DNA from: Phallus indusiatus
Lineage: Eukaryota; Basidiomycota; Agaricomycetes; Phallales; Phallaceae
Length of the DNA: 64,000 nucleotides
NCBI GenBank assembly: GCA_027605045.1
Contig: JAQFWX010000047.1
Span: 186,001-250,000 of the forward strand
Reading direction: 5' to 3'
Within the stretch, counting starts at the first letter, position 1. Each line of letters starts with the position of its first letter. This document shows, in pieces, positions 49,107 to 61,600 of the stretch. The position numbers and the translations under genes were made by a program. Under the pieces are notes generated by a model. It was not told the origin of the DNA, ran no database searches, and worked only from the letters and a program-made list of their open reading frames with translations.

Positions 49107-51280
49107 TCAACAAGCCATCTCACTGTGTGAACTGACAGGTGCGAACTTTCTAGCCTTAGAAAGGTATCTTTCATAGCGTCGACGACCTCGTTCAATGACT
49201 ACGTCATAATAATAAAGTTTCGTTCGCTCTTCGCCGGAAGGGGGAATCCTCAAGCCCATTTTGATATCACCCTTCGTTTCACGTTCAGCCTGAAAGATAA
49301 ACATTTGTTATTATTCATGCATCAAAAATCAGAGAAACGAAAAAAAAAACAACACACAGTCTGTGTAACCGAATTAAATTTCTCATTATAATAGTGAATG
49401 AACGAAGACCACTTACCGTCGGAGCCGACTCGGGGGTTTTACAACTGCGAGTCCCTTTAGAAACTTTTTTGAAAGCGGGAGAACTCAATCTAAGTCTTTC
49501 CCATATTTTGCGCTTCTTTGTTTTAGTGCTTTTACCCAACGAAGCAGTGTCCTTCTCAATAGTGTTATTCACCGAGGAGGCTGTATCAGTAATTCCAGAT
49601 GCAAGAGTGATTGGGTGCAATTGAGCGGTTTCCATCATGTTGACTTCTGCTGAGCGAAGAGCGCATTCGTCGGGATGCGCAGCCATCTTTACCGGCGTAT
49701 TATTCGGACACCTACTAAGGACGTGTCTCTCATCCTCGGTCGCATCCGGGAGTTTGCTATCGTCGCGCGCTAGATTCTCATTGTCGTCGTGGTTCGCGAA
49801 AAGGCGCGGGAGTTGAGAAACAAGCGAGAACATTTCAAAATCATTTTCCAAAGCTGGGTACGACTGAGCAGCGGCAATTTGCTCACGTCTAAGGCCTCGT
49901 AGAGTGCGAGCGTTCTGTCTTAAACGGTGCTTTTCGTATACTGGAATTTGAATATCGGGAATACACAAATTAGAAGAACTGTCTGTGATTCTTTGTTCTC
50001 GGTTATCATTGCCAAGTTGACCTGCAGAGTCTAGCCCGGGCAATTCATGACTAGTTATTCCACATTGAGTCAAGTCATCCGAAAAGACAGCTTTATTTGG
50101 TCCAGAATCATAGCAGACATCGGATCCAGTGTTAACGGAAGAAGCGCGCAAGTCCGCTCCAGAAGCAGAGAACCAAGAAGAAAAACGAGAAGACTGAGCA
50201 GTAATACCAACAAGAGGTGGTATTAGACTCCGCGGAGTTGTTTCGCTCTCAGCGTTACTTGGCTTTATGGTGTCAGGTGTTCGACTGACCTTTAAATTTA
50301 TTTTAGCCAGGTTACGCAGAGATCGAGATGTAATCAGCTTTAGATTTGATTTTGCTTTTTTTACAATGTTCAATGCAGTAGAAGTGTTTTTTAGTTCACT
50401 TGTTGAGAAAAGAGGAACAGCTGCAGCAGAAAGATGAGAAGACACAGTATCCACAGTAGGTATATTCGTAGAATGAGTGAATGATCGCCGGGAAGGTAAA
50501 TCTGATTGTACGAGCTTAGACGGTGGACCAGAAGCAGTACTCCCAAGCGCCTGACTACTCGGAAGTGCAGAGACCAGACCAGATAGACGCGCTTTAGGTG
50601 CAGGTGCTGCTGTGTTGTCCCAAGAAGCAAACAGAAAAGACGTAGGAAAGCTGGACACACTACACGAAAAATCTAGAATGTCGGTCCAGATAGTCGAAGC
50701 AGATAAAGACATTCCAAGCTTTGGTTGTTTTGGTTTCGTCTGAAGGGGGCGACACGCATTCAGGTTTGCAGGAATTACCGTCAAGGCGCTGTTTTGAATT
50801 GGTGAAGGGTCTTCGCTTTTGGGTATAGGTTCGGTATGTTTAAAGGTATCAGCCTGTGGGGTATCGTCTAAAAAACAGCGTGGATTGAGCAATTCATATC
50901 TTTGAATGCCGGACTTACCTGAGACAATGCTATCATCTATATTATCCACTAAGAGCCCTCTTTTGACTAGTACGCCAATTGAAGGTAAAGAGACGCTTGA
51001 GGATACACGAAAGCTGTCATTGTCGCTAGTGAGAAAAGAATTGACAGGGGGTATACAAAGTTGATAATTAGCCCAATGCGAGGACAAAGACTGTGCTGAA
51101 GGGCAAGAATAAAGCTATATAACAGTATAGTTTCAGGAGTTTGGAACAAAAAGAAATAACGCACGGAAGGAGAGGAATAATCTTTGAGAGATAACGTTGA
51201 ATTGGATTGCTACCACGAAAGAAGTTTGATATTGGAACATTATGAATTGATTCAAGAGTGCTTACTACTAGGGCTGTCAT
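49107..51280 (-). CDS. Unknown Ser-rich protein with conserved C-terminal exon
   Basis: Modelled as a tiny first exon (MTALV at 51280-51266), an intron, a long exon from SLSSHWANYQLCIPP to CKTPESAPT, and a last exon AERETKGDIKMGLRIPPSGE to 49107. A further 50-base intron probably removes the stretch near 50870-50920 (GTAAGT...TTTTAG), joining VSDDTPQADTFKH; unspliced it also stays open. The middle is Ser/Thr-rich and looks disordered. The C-terminal exon is basic and tyrosine-rich (KLYYYDVVIERGRRRYERYL) and looks structured. No family was recognised. It is divergent from the TMEM115-like gene across 345 bp. Confidence 0.6.
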
Positions 51281-51625
51281 CGAACATAAAAATGGAGTAA
51301 AGACCGTGGTGATGAAATCGTATGTGGGCAATGTTGTCGAAGAGACTGTCCAACAAACGGCCAAACCGGGCGGTCGCACGCATCACGTGTAAAGCTAGTG
51401 AGGGACAGTGACAAACCAACCACTGGCACTGCCGCACTCTCGAGCTCCTAACGAACTTCTTCTAGATAAGTAGGGCTCTAACTCGTTTCTTTGGCCAGAC
51501 GGAAAAAAAAGATTCGGAAATTTTTCATCTCCAGCACCATCAATTAAATTTGCCGAAGCAGCCAGCCTCTGTCCCACGACGTTGACGTTAAACGACCACA
51601 CTCAGGCTGCTGCTCTCTGTCAGCC
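51281..51625. promoter_or_regulatory. Divergent promoter region
   Basis: The 345 bases lie between the start codons of the unknown Ser-rich gene (-) and the TMEM115-like gene (+). No element could be assigned. Confidence 0.45.
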
Positions 51626-53022
51626 ATGGCAATTCTCTCCTCTCCTCTTCAAATTTTGACTTCAACGCCACCAGCTACACGCACATTCACAGCGCTACTC
51701 ATTTCTATTTCATTAGCGTATTATTGGCTACAGTGGCGCGCATCTGGAGACTGGCTAGGACACCCTCAAATCCCGTATCTCACCCTCGTTCCTGGGATAA
51801 GTTGGATATACCCATGGACTTTCCTTACATCTTCTTTTGTCGAAAAAAGTGTCATCGAGGTATGCAACTGATCCCGTGGATCTCATTTGTAAACCGCTCG
51901 CTCACTCAATTAAATCTAGCTGGCGTTCTCCCTTATTTCTCTTCCTGTGACATTACGCTATCTCGAACGTCTTTGGGGAACCGTTGAAACTTTTAAATTC
52001 ATAGGAATCGTACTTATTATATCAAATATCGTCGCTTTTGCTGTTTCCTGGATTGAATTCGAGGTATTGGGTCTAGAAACTCTCATGTGCGCATACGTCA
52101 TTCATGTTCATTTTTGAAAATGACGCAAAAGTGCTAAAAACACCTCCTTTCGTACTTATAGTTATGGGGTAGAATATCATGGGCAGATGGCTTTACAAAC
52201 AGCAGTGTTGGTGGCGTTTACGCAAATGATACCCGAGCATCAGGTTCAATTATTTGGAGTGCTAAAAGTGCGCGTGAAGGTACTGTCCATTTTTCTTGAC
52301 ATAAATGGTTGCCCAGCCGGTGATTCTCACTTTCTACCTGTCTCCTTAAAGCGACTACCGATGGCATATGTTACATTTTCTACTGTTCTGTGCTTAATGG
52401 GATATCAAGATCCGTTTATCCTTATACAATTCGGCTGGCTTGTTTCTTGGTTTTATCTACGTTTCTATAAACTCACGGGCGGCGATACTGGACCAGTGGA
52501 ATATGGAGATCGCAGCGAAACGTTTGCATTCGTACATTGGTTCCCTCCATTCCTGCAGTAAGATAACTCCCTGGCATTTCTTTGACCCGCACACTGATTC
52601 GAACGTCAAATCAGCTATCCGATATCTATAGCGTCCGATTTCACATATAACCTCTGTCTTCGCATAAAACTTGTCAAACCACACTCCAGCGCCCTTTCAG
52701 ATATTGAATCACCGTACTCAGTACCTGGAGGTGCACGCGCCGAAGCGGAGAGACGAAGGTTTGTCGCCACCTTGCATGTTCAGCAACACAACAAACTAAT
52801 GCATTTCGTAAAAACAGAGCTTTAGCACTAAAAGCCCTAGACCAACGTCTCGCCAATCCTGGTCTAAACCCTGGGGCAACTACATCAAACCCATCGCGAT
52901 CGAATAGTGTATCACCGAATATACACGCACCTAAAGCCAGCCTGGGAGGTAATAACAGCTCTTCTAGAGTGGCGCCAGAAGGCGAAGCAGATTTGGGTGT
53001 ATCCTCTGAAAATAAAAATTAG
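51626..53022 (+). CDS. TMEM115/YOL107W-like Golgi membrane protein
   Basis: Rhomboid-fold integral membrane protein (DUF1751) involved in Golgi-to-ER retrograde transport in animals; non-proteolytic. The first segment has FTALLISISLAYYWLQWR and PYLTLVPGISWIYPWTFLTS. After an intron comes LAFSLISLPVTLRYLERLWG followed by ETFKFIGIVLIISNIVAFAV. Later exons give QLFGVLKVRVKRLPMAYVTF, LIQFGWLVSWFYLRFYK and FAFVHWFPPFLHYPI, the family hallmark region. The cytosolic tail (from VKPHSSALSDIE) is hydrophilic and ends SSENKN. About five introns; frames join cleanly where checked. Confidence 0.88.
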
Positions 53023-53219
53023 ATACCAGCTACCGCGAGACAAGTAGTCTATCATGAATTCTTTATTTTTGCAAATAGCGTTTGTTTAATTAATATATGT
53101 TATTTCTCTCAAAATACGTTTTGCAAGTCTATTACTTTAAAATTCTTCGATAACTTTTACAACCAACATTTGTAATTTTAGGATTACACTCGGAGATACA
53201 TACATACGTATCTACTTGC

Positions 53220-55300
53220 TCAAGGTGATAGACGCTTCGGGTCTCTGGGGAACAACGATGCTCTTCTAATGTTATTCAACTTGAGGAAAAGCATCAAAAC
53301 CCGCTCGAGACCTATAATCGATCGTCAGACAAAGACATTTGAGGTAAGAATAATATTAACTCACCGATACCTCCTCCGGCATGTGGTGGACACCCGAGCC
53401 TGAAGGCATCCACGTAAGCTTGCATCGATGCAGGATCAATGCCTTTCTCTTGCATCTTTCGAATCAACAAGTCAGGGTCATGAATACGCTGGGCTCCAGA
53501 TAGAATCTCTTCACCACGCATGAAGAAGTCATACGAGTTTGAGAGAGTGGGATCTTCGGGGTCGGGCATCGTGTAGAAGGGACGCAGCTCCAACGGAAAT
53601 TTATCAATGATAAAGTAATCCGTGTCATATTTCTCCAGGATTATTCGACCAAGACGCTTCTCGTTTGTAGTGCTGAAACTCGTGTCAGTACAATCCGGAA
53701 CTGCAATCACCTCTCAAGACTCACTTGATATCGTCGAGGGTCTCTCTTTCTACTCCATCCGCGACAAGCAAGTCGACCGCCTCTTTGAATGTCAACTTCA
53801 GAGTTTCTTCCTTCCATTTGAATGGCTCGGCAGGAAATTGCTTTCCTATGGTGGCGATATCTTTAGAATAATTCTCCGTGAGACCTTTGAAGATGCTTTT
53901 CAACATCCCGTCAATCAAATCCATAACTTCGTGATAATGTTCTTCAAACGCCATCTCGAGATCCAGCCCAATGAACTCAGTCAAGTGACGATGTGTATTT
54001 GAGTCTTCAGCACGGAAAACGGGACCGATTTCAAAGACACGCTCGAAATCTGCTGCAATGCACATCTGCTTGTGAAGCTGGGGTGATTGTGCCAAAAATG
54101 CATCCCCTAGGAAGACTGCTTCAGCTTCATCCGATATTTTTTAGTTGTGCAACCAACCTTTGAAGTACCCAACCTTGAAAACGCTAGCGCCTGACTCCGT
54201 AGCTGCTCCTTGAAGTTTTGGACTGTGGATTTCCGTAAAGCCTTTAGATCGTAAAAATGACGAGAAAAGCTCGGTGACGGCTGATTGAACTTTGAACACC
54301 GCTTGATTCGTTTGCGTCTGCAAAATTCTTAACATTTGGGAAGAGATTCCAAAAAAGCATGACGTACGCGTAAATCCACGATACGGTTGTCCAATCGAGT
54401 GTCAAGAAGCACCCTAGTGAATTGAGTGTCCTCTTTGTCAAACTCGCTTTCTGGACGTGACGCATCTTCCACCGAGAACGGTAATCTGATTTGCGGTGAA
54501 GCTTCTACATGAATCTATGCACAAACCTTTAGCTGCATCAAGCTACCATAGGGAATCAGACTCACCTGGCTAACCAAGATTTCTACATTTCCAACGGTAG
54601 CACTTTTGACTTCTTCTTTTGGTATTTGTACTGTCCCTTCGACCAACACGATACTCTCGTCTGCCAAAGAGCCAACCCATTTGACCATTTGCTTTGAGAT
54701 CTTCTCCGGAGTGACGATGACCAATGCCTGCACCGACTCTGTCCTTTGGCGAAGGTTCAAAAAGACCATCTTACTACCTTGTGCACGTGAAGTATTGACA
54801 CGTGCACGGAAAAAGACAGTCTCTTTCTCCTGGTTTGGTGATAGAGTTGCGATGGAAATCCGTGAACGTCCTGCAATAAGTCTGCATGAATGCTACTGAT
54901 ATCGAAATAGATTGTCCTACCAGATTTCTCTTTTGATTGGTTCAATGGCAATACTCCATACTTCTCTGCTAAAGTTCAAGTCACTATTCCGCGATCGATC
55001 AAGATATAAGAAAACAAGCTAACACGAAAAGTCCTGTGCAAGTTATTAAGATCAGTAAGACTACCATGTGTTATCATTCGGAAGCTTATACAAACCACTT
55101 CAGCATCGCCTCGAGCTTTCCGCTCCTCAGCTTCTTTAGCTAATCGCTCTGCTTTCTTCTTTTCTTTCTCTGCCTCTTTCGCACGTTTCTTTAACTCGCT
55201 CTTGGATGGTCCTGTTTCGCTGACAGCTGATTAGACACAAATCGAACGGTGTGATGAATGAGATTTACCCAGCTGGCTGATCTGCTTGAGGTTCTGACAT
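53220..55300 (-). CDS. DPS1: Aspartyl-tRNA synthetase, cytosolic
   Basis: Charges tRNA-Asp with aspartate. It starts [11 protein letters not shown], then a lysine-rich extension ([20 protein letters not shown]) typical of eukaryotic class IIb enzymes. The OB-fold anticodon-binding domain follows ([34 protein letters not shown]). Class II motif 1 region: [20 protein letters not shown]. Motif 2: [20 protein letters not shown]. Motif 3, spliced: [18 protein letters not shown]. It ends [15 protein letters not shown], the standard C-terminus. About seven introns. The segment 55226-55600, covering the first codons and upstream region, is repeated in decayed form at about 59405-59780. Confidence 0.95.
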
Positions 55301-55600
55301 TGTGGTAGTATAAACAATAAGATAAAGTGCAGACCACGATATGACTCGGAAATCCAAGCACAAGATCTATGATTTTCGGTGTGACTCGGCATGACTCGGC
55401 TTACCCAAATGGGAGTTGCCGTGTTGAGTCTCCGCGCAAAGTGTTTCTCTTGCGCCCGAATTTTGGTCTGCTGAGCACTCCTCAAACCTGTGATCGATGT
55501 GATCTGTAATGATAATTCGGTATTGTTCAAAAATCCATAAAACAAAATTCCAATTAGCCAGTTTGAAGAGCTTCCGGCACCGGACACAGGACTTCGGCGT
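55226..55600. repeat. Duplicated 5' region of aspartyl-tRNA synthetase gene (source copy)
   Basis: Start codon region and about 300 bases upstream of the synthetase. Nearly the same sequence occurs at 59405-59780, for example the shared tgccgtgttgagtctccgcg and agtttgaa...cttccggcac. Here it is the natural promoter. Confidence 0.8.
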
Positions 55601-56107
55601 CAGCTTCGAAGATTGGCTTAAAACGTGGTCAAGACTCGAGGTATATGGTCCATGATCTTGAAAGGCCGGTGCAGAACTTCGAGGTGCTGTTGAACGGTCC
55701 CTTGTCGACGCGAAGAATACTGTATTGGTTATAATATACGGCATCGTGTCGATGATTTTTGAGACTGATTAGTGATTACCACACGATTGAACACCGGCTT
55801 TTAGCCTATCGATGAAGTTCATTAGCGTGTGGTGTATCTCATCTATGAAATCTGTATCTGTGATTCATTTGTTAAATATGACAAGGGAGAAGCATCATTT
55901 TGGTTAGTTTCTCGCTTTTAGTCTCGTGACCCTCCGTAGCAACCGCAGACGATACGAATCGCGAGTGTACGGAATAATAAGAAGTATTAAATACACATTG
56001 TTTTGCCCCGTATAAATGGGAGCCTATTAATGAAAAAATAGTGTATATCATCCTATCTACGTTTTTTCGTTATCACCTTTGATAGAGAAATTATTACAGA
56101 ACAAAAC
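55601..56107. other. Intergenic, no gene seen
   Basis: About 500 bases between the synthetase upstream region and the 3' end of the permease gene. An open frame through 55367-55744 overlaps the promoter and shows no domain; it is not considered a gene. Confidence 0.5.
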
Positions 56108-58577
56108 TCAAATCCATTGCCAAATTCTCTCTATGAAGTTTCGTGGAGGCGGTTCGTCGTAACTAAGAACAAATTCAATAGATGAATAATTAAAAAGGGA
56201 AATCCAAGGATACGCACGTCGCTTCGATGATTTTATCTAACCCACTGAAGAAATCCATATCTTCTGGTGAGACCATCGGTTGTCGATACAAAAAGTATCG
56301 AGCTCCAAAGTAGAGAACGGGAAATAAAGCGAAAGGTAGGTAATTAGTTACAAAGGTATCTGTAGCCCATTCTACAACGAAGATATCGAGTTTGTTTCAC
56401 ATCAAAAGATTGAAAAATTAGCTTACGGCCTTTTAAAAAGACTCTAGCGCCACTAAAAAAGCAGACTGTCAATGTGGAGATGATCGTGTACCATGCAGCA
56501 TAGGGTTGGAAAGGAGACTTGTAGGGAAGACTGTCTCTAGAAATTCCCTGCGCTTTCAGTCCGGCGTAGAATCGGAGGTACGTGAACGCGATGCTAAACC
56601 AGCCCATCAGTCCCGCAATGGCAGTCTATAATCTATCGTTCCACTCCGGCTCTTTAGAGTTGAGGTTGGATAGACTACTCACCATATTGACAAACCAACC
56701 GAAAACGCGACCTGCACCTGCATTGGTTCCCATGTATGCTAGGGTACACGTAAGTTTTCAAAATTAATACTTGAGCTGACGCGTATATCATTACCTAGAA
56801 GACCTATACTTGCGCTTGCGACTACAGAGATAAGAGGCAAGCCCCGTTTTGTGGTGTACGCCATGATTTTAGGAGCATTTCCAGATATAGCCAAAGAATC
56901 TAAGTAAGAAAATATTAGTTTTTCATGATCGTCCTCGGAAACGTTGAGATGCTGACAGAGTGCTCGTGAGCTGACGTATATACCACTTGAAGCAGCGGAC
57001 CACGCAGAGGTGAGTAGACAAGCGTTGATTATAGATGGTAGTCCTTTGATTCCCGATCTCACGATTCTACCAAAAAGTTTTGGCCTTGTTTAAACTAGTG
57101 AGAAGCTACAACATACGCAATGACGAATGGAGACGCTGCTGCATCCTCGACTTGAAGATTCAGGCTTGGACTGTCGGACGGCACCAGGAGACCAATGATA
57201 AATGTGCCTCCAATGTAAAAGAGTAATAGGCGTATGTAGACTCGTTTTATGGCTTTGGGAAGGTTTTTTCCTTACGCGAAGTACGATCATTGATATACAG
57301 TATATCAGAACAAAGATATCCGAGGACAGAACTTACGAGGGTTTCTGGCTTCTCCGGCGGCAAGTGCTACAACCTCAGTCCCAATATAAGAGAATGCCGC
57401 CTGTGTCATAGCTAACCACCTAGAAAACCAGAACAACTTCTTTCAGCGAAACTAATATCAAGAAAAGATTATGCAGAAATATTACCATCCGAGGAAACGT
57501 CCTGTGGCACCAGGAACGTTATTTGCTTGTACGAATGGCCCAGGTTTTTTCCAAAATCTGAAGCCGATTCGATCGTGATCTGGGCCTCCGCCCAGGTCGA
57601 GAACAATCCCGAGAATAATGAGACCCGTGATGGTGAGAACTTTGATAGATGCAAAGTAAAATTCGCATTCTCCGTATAAACCTATCAATATATGCGTAAG
57701 ATAATGAATGAAAAGAAAGGCGTCTCATATATAAATGTATATGAAAGAATACCAACCAGCGCCGAATAAGTTGATTATTACGACAACCACAAAGAATATT
57801 GTGATCCATACTGCGTTGTTGACAGATTTATTCCAGAAGTTTATCAGAATAGAAGATGCGCTAAATTCGGTTGGCGAAAGCAAAACCCTAGGAGGAGATT
57901 GGCGTAGTGTTTTTAGCTTGGAAAAACAGCGGAGTCAATGAGTGAAAAGCACGAACCAATTATACCAATAATTCCAGCCCATAGCAAACGAGAAACTTTG
58001 ATTGACAAATCGCTCCGCGAGTTTAATAAAACCACCAGAGATGGGAAGGTAAGCAATCATTTCTCCGACACATATCATGGTTGAATAACACATAGATCCA
58101 ACACTAGGTTCAAAATAAGGAAAACGCGGAAAAGGAAGCACGAAAGTGACGGGACATACATCATATAAGCCAACAGAAGCCCGACAGGACCGCCATTTCG
58201 CAGAGGAGTGCTTTTAGGACAAAGATGGTAAAATCAAGATGGCATCATGGCGGAAGAACTAAAGAACTTACGCGGTGCCCAAAAATAGACCGGTGCCGAT
58301 AACACCTACACAAATCAAAAGAGACATAATCTCAAGCAGGTACTACATATCACCAGAATTCGATAACTAACCTCCAATACTTCAAAGGAAATGATTCAAG
58401 TATAAGAACATGGCCAGCCAATGAGAAATGGTATACATACCTAATCATGGCAATGTGTCGACTTTTCAGCTGTCGTTTGAGACCAGGACCCGAGGAAGTC
58501 TCGAGATCGATCTCATGACTTCCTTTGGAGGAGACGACGTCTCTGTCGTCTTTGTCTTTCTCTGGGGATCGACCCAT
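56108..58577 (-). CDS. Amino-acid permease (APC/YAT family)
   Basis: Twelve-helix plasma-membrane transporter importing amino acids. The cytosolic N-terminus MGRSPEKDKDDRD and SRHIAMI lead into the first helices. Recognised segments are SVGSMCYSTMICVGEMIAYL, the PISGGFIKLAERFVNQSFSF motif with FAMGWNYWYNW, VLTITGLIILGIVLDLGGGP, AMTQAAFSYIGTEVVALAAG, LLTSAWSAASSGIYVSSRAL (substrate-site helix), GLPLISVVASASIGLL and GWFVNMTAIAGLMGWFSIAF. The final exon gives YDEPPPRNFIERIWQWI, the usual tail. About ten introns. It sits between aspartyl-tRNA synthetase and the duplicated fragment of it. Specificity cannot be told. Confidence 0.93.
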
Positions 58578-59130
58578 CGTGATGGTCGCAGGACAAGGAC
58601 TATAGTGTAAGCGCTTGGAAGAGATAAGCGAAAGATATAATCATGTAGCTGATGCCCCAGGGTAATCATCCAGCCAAATCAAATATTCAATGTTCAGGAA
58701 TCAAGTTTGTCAGCTCTCTTGGCTTCCATACAAATGGGTACTCTGGGTTCTTTTTGCAACTTTCAGAAGTATACCACGTAGCGTATTCACAAAAAAAAGC
58801 TCCGAGAACCTGCTCAGTGCGCCAAGTCATATCAATAAACACACACATGGAACTCTGGTTACTGACCCGAATTCTGCATGTGAAGGTCGAATGCCAATAT
58901 GGGATAGTCATGTGCGGTAACGCTGGCAATCTCATTATTCCACAGAGCGCGAAACACAGTTGATAGCGCAATGCTTCATAATGAAATTGTATACCGTATG
59001 GTATTTTGTTGTGATGCAGCTGTTTTGCCAAACGCCAGCCAAACCTCGTGTCAGACCCTGTCTCGTGACCTCTTCGGAGAAGGTCCAAGGTTTCCCGAAC
59101 TTTCCCCATGAGTTCAAACCAGAGGGAGTG
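58578..59130. other. Intergenic, permease promoter
   Basis: About 550 bases upstream of the permease. An open frame (58687-59355, -) runs through it into the synthetase fragment, but the part outside the fragment resembles nothing I know. Confidence 0.5.
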
Positions 59131-59474
59131 CCAATTTCGAATCCGTAGTCGCTCCTTGGGATTTTGGACGGTGAATTTCCGTAAAGCCTTTAGAGAGTAA
59201 AGAATGATGAGAAAAGCTCGGTGACGGCTGATTGGACTTTGAACACCGCTTGATTTGTTTGCGTCTGCAGAATTCTTAACATTAGGGGGGAAATACATTC
59301 CAAAAAGCATGACATACGCGTAAATCCACAATACAATTGTCCAATCGAGTGTCAAGCACTCTGGTTGAGTGTCCTCTTTGTCAAACTCGCTTTCTGGGTG
59401 TGACGCGCTGATTAGACGCAGTGTAGTAGACGAGAGTCACCCAGCTGGTTGATCTACTTGTGGGATTCTGACAT
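59131..59474 (-). pseudogene. Decayed partial copy of aspartyl-tRNA synthetase
   Basis: Two separate parts of the synthetase are fused. 59131-59400 matches 54180-54440 (the motif 1 region and the exon before it, including an intron). 59405-59474 matches the start-codon region (55226-55300). Everything coding for the anticodon-binding domain between them, and all of the catalytic C-terminus, is missing. Small indels and substitutions abound (for example aggggggaaat against tgggaagagat). It cannot make an enzyme. Confidence 0.8.
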
Positions 59475-59780
59475 TGGAGCAGTAAGTATGAACAACACGA
59501 TGAAGTGCAGACGACTAAGCGTACGACTCGGCACAAGATCTATAGTTTCGGTGTGACTCGGCTTACCCAATTGGGAATTGCCGTGTTGAGTCTCCGCGCA
59601 AAGCAACGCATTTCTCTCGCGCCTGAATTTTAGTCTTCTGATTATCTCTCAGACCTATGTCTATAATGATAATTCAATATTGTTAAACAAGACATCCGTG
59701 AAATAAAATCGTCCTCCCAGTCAGCCAGTTTGAACAGAAATTGCTTCCGGCACAGGACTTCGGCGTCAGGCGGGGCCAGC
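59475..59780. repeat. Duplicated synthetase upstream region (second copy)
   Basis: Copy of the sequence upstream of aspartyl-tRNA synthetase (55301-55600), now lying directly in front of the aspartate aminotransferase gene (start 59839) and divergent to it. Several indels separate the two copies. Confidence 0.75.
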
Positions 59781-59838
59781 ACGCGGTCCTTGATTTGTTC
59801 ATTAAAAAATTTTTCCGAGTGAACACTCTTCTTCTCTA

Positions 59839-61420
59839 ATGCTTTCTGTCTTAAGGTCTAGCGCGTCTCGTTTTTCAGCTCGGACCGTGTCTACGTGGTC
59901 GACTGTTCCAGCCGGACCTCCCGATCCCATTTTGGGTACGGTTCATTTTTAGACTGAAAGAGAACAAGTTATAACGACATCTACAGGTGTAACTGAAGCG
60001 TTCAAGGCTGACACTTCACCAAAGAAGATCAATCTTGGCGTTGGTGCATACCGAGACGAAAATGGAAAACCATATGTTTTACCCAGTGTTCAAAAAGTTT
60101 GTATCCGGTGCTCAGACGTGAAAGCATATAATAATGACATGAAAATTATAGGCCGAGGAGATATTGACTGCCAGAAAAATGGACAAGGAATATCTCCCTA
60201 TCACAGGTTTAGCCGAGTTCACTCGAGAAGCGATTAAACTTGCCTATGGGACGGATAGTATACCATTACAAGAAAACAGGGTGCGTTAAAAGTCCTTGCT
60301 ATCGGAAGATTGACATGAACTTGTTTAAATAGATTGCTGCCACACAATCCATATCCGGTACGGGTGCTCTTCGTGTTGGAGGCGCTTTTATAGCTCGACA
60401 CTATCCCCACGAAAACCGCAAAATCATCTATATCCCTAATCCTAGCTGGGGCAATCACATTCCCGTGTTTCGCGATTCTGGCTTAGAGGTGCGCAGATAT
60501 AGTTACTTCGACAAATCCACGGTTGGCTTGGACTTCGCTGGCCTCAAAGCGGACTTGCTAGCTGCTCCCGAGCAGAGTATCGTTTTGTTCCATGCTTGCG
60601 CACACAATCCGACAGGTGTAGATCCTACTCCGGAACAATGGAAGGAGATATCCGACGTCGTTAAAGAGAGAAAGCTGTTCCCCTTCTTTGACATGGCTTA
60701 TCAAGGCTTCGCGTCTGGATCGACCAGTAGGGACGCTTTTGCTGTTCGTTACTTCGTTCAGCAAGGTCATCAAATTGCTCTTGCTCAATCTTTCGCTAAA
60801 GTAGGTTTAATTCGCGGACTTATTCAATCTTTCTTCACAATTTATTGCAGAACATGGGCTTGTATGGCGAGCGTGTTGGTGCTTTCTCGCTTGTAGCATC
60901 CGACCCAACAGAGCGCGCTCGTATAGATTCCCAAATCAAGATCGTAGTTCGCCCCATGTACTCAAACCCTCCACTCCACGGTGCGCACATTGCCGCTACT
61001 ATCCTTTCCAATCCCGATCTCTATGCGCAATGGTAATGTTCTCAATAACGATCTCTAAGTAATACTATTGACACCTGTAATCAGGGAAAGTGAAGTTAAG
61101 GGAATGGCCAACCGAATCATAAGCATGCGCGACAAGCTTTACGACACACTCACCCACGACCTAAGCACTCCTGGCAAGTGGGATCACATCAAATCTCAAA
61201 TCGGCATGTTCAGGTTAGTTTCAGCGATATCTTGACGCAGCCAGCGTATTGACTGAGAATTAGCTTCACTGGCCTGACTGCCGAACAAACCAAAGCTTTA
61301 GCAGAAAAAGCCCACGTATACATGACCTCAGACGGTCGTATCTCAATGGCTGGACTCAACAGTGGCAATATTACATACTTTGCTGAAAGCGTTGACAAAG
61401 CTGTTCGGGGCAACTTGTAA
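59839..61420 (+). CDS. AAT1: Aspartate aminotransferase, mitochondrial
   Basis: PLP enzyme interconverting aspartate/2-oxoglutarate and oxaloacetate/glutamate; part of the malate-aspartate shuttle. It begins with an Arg/Ser-rich presequence ([20 protein letters not shown]), so it is mitochondrial. Conserved parts: [74 protein letters not shown], and [18 protein letters not shown] with the PLP-binding lysine. It ends [18 protein letters not shown]. About seven introns, all placed where the frame requires. Its promoter region includes the duplicated synthetase sequence. Confidence 0.95.
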
Positions 61421-61600
61421 CAGTTTCGTTGCGGGTGAAAACGATAGATATATTATGCAATTCTTGACGTATATATTATTTTCTTGGATGGTACTACATT
61501 TTCAATAGATACTTGCATTTTGTTGTTGTTCCATTGCGATGCGAAGCGAACTGGATCAGGTTGCGTTGCTGACACATACCGGCGCCAACAAATAGTCAGA

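Noticed and set aside
55367..55744. 125-residue open frame upstream of aspartyl-tRNA synthetase
   Set aside because: Overlaps the promoter, no domain, and broken in the duplicated copy at 59475-59780.
58687..59355. 222-residue open frame on the minus strand
   Set aside because: A chance run through the decayed synthetase fragment, including a former intron, into unrelated sequence.
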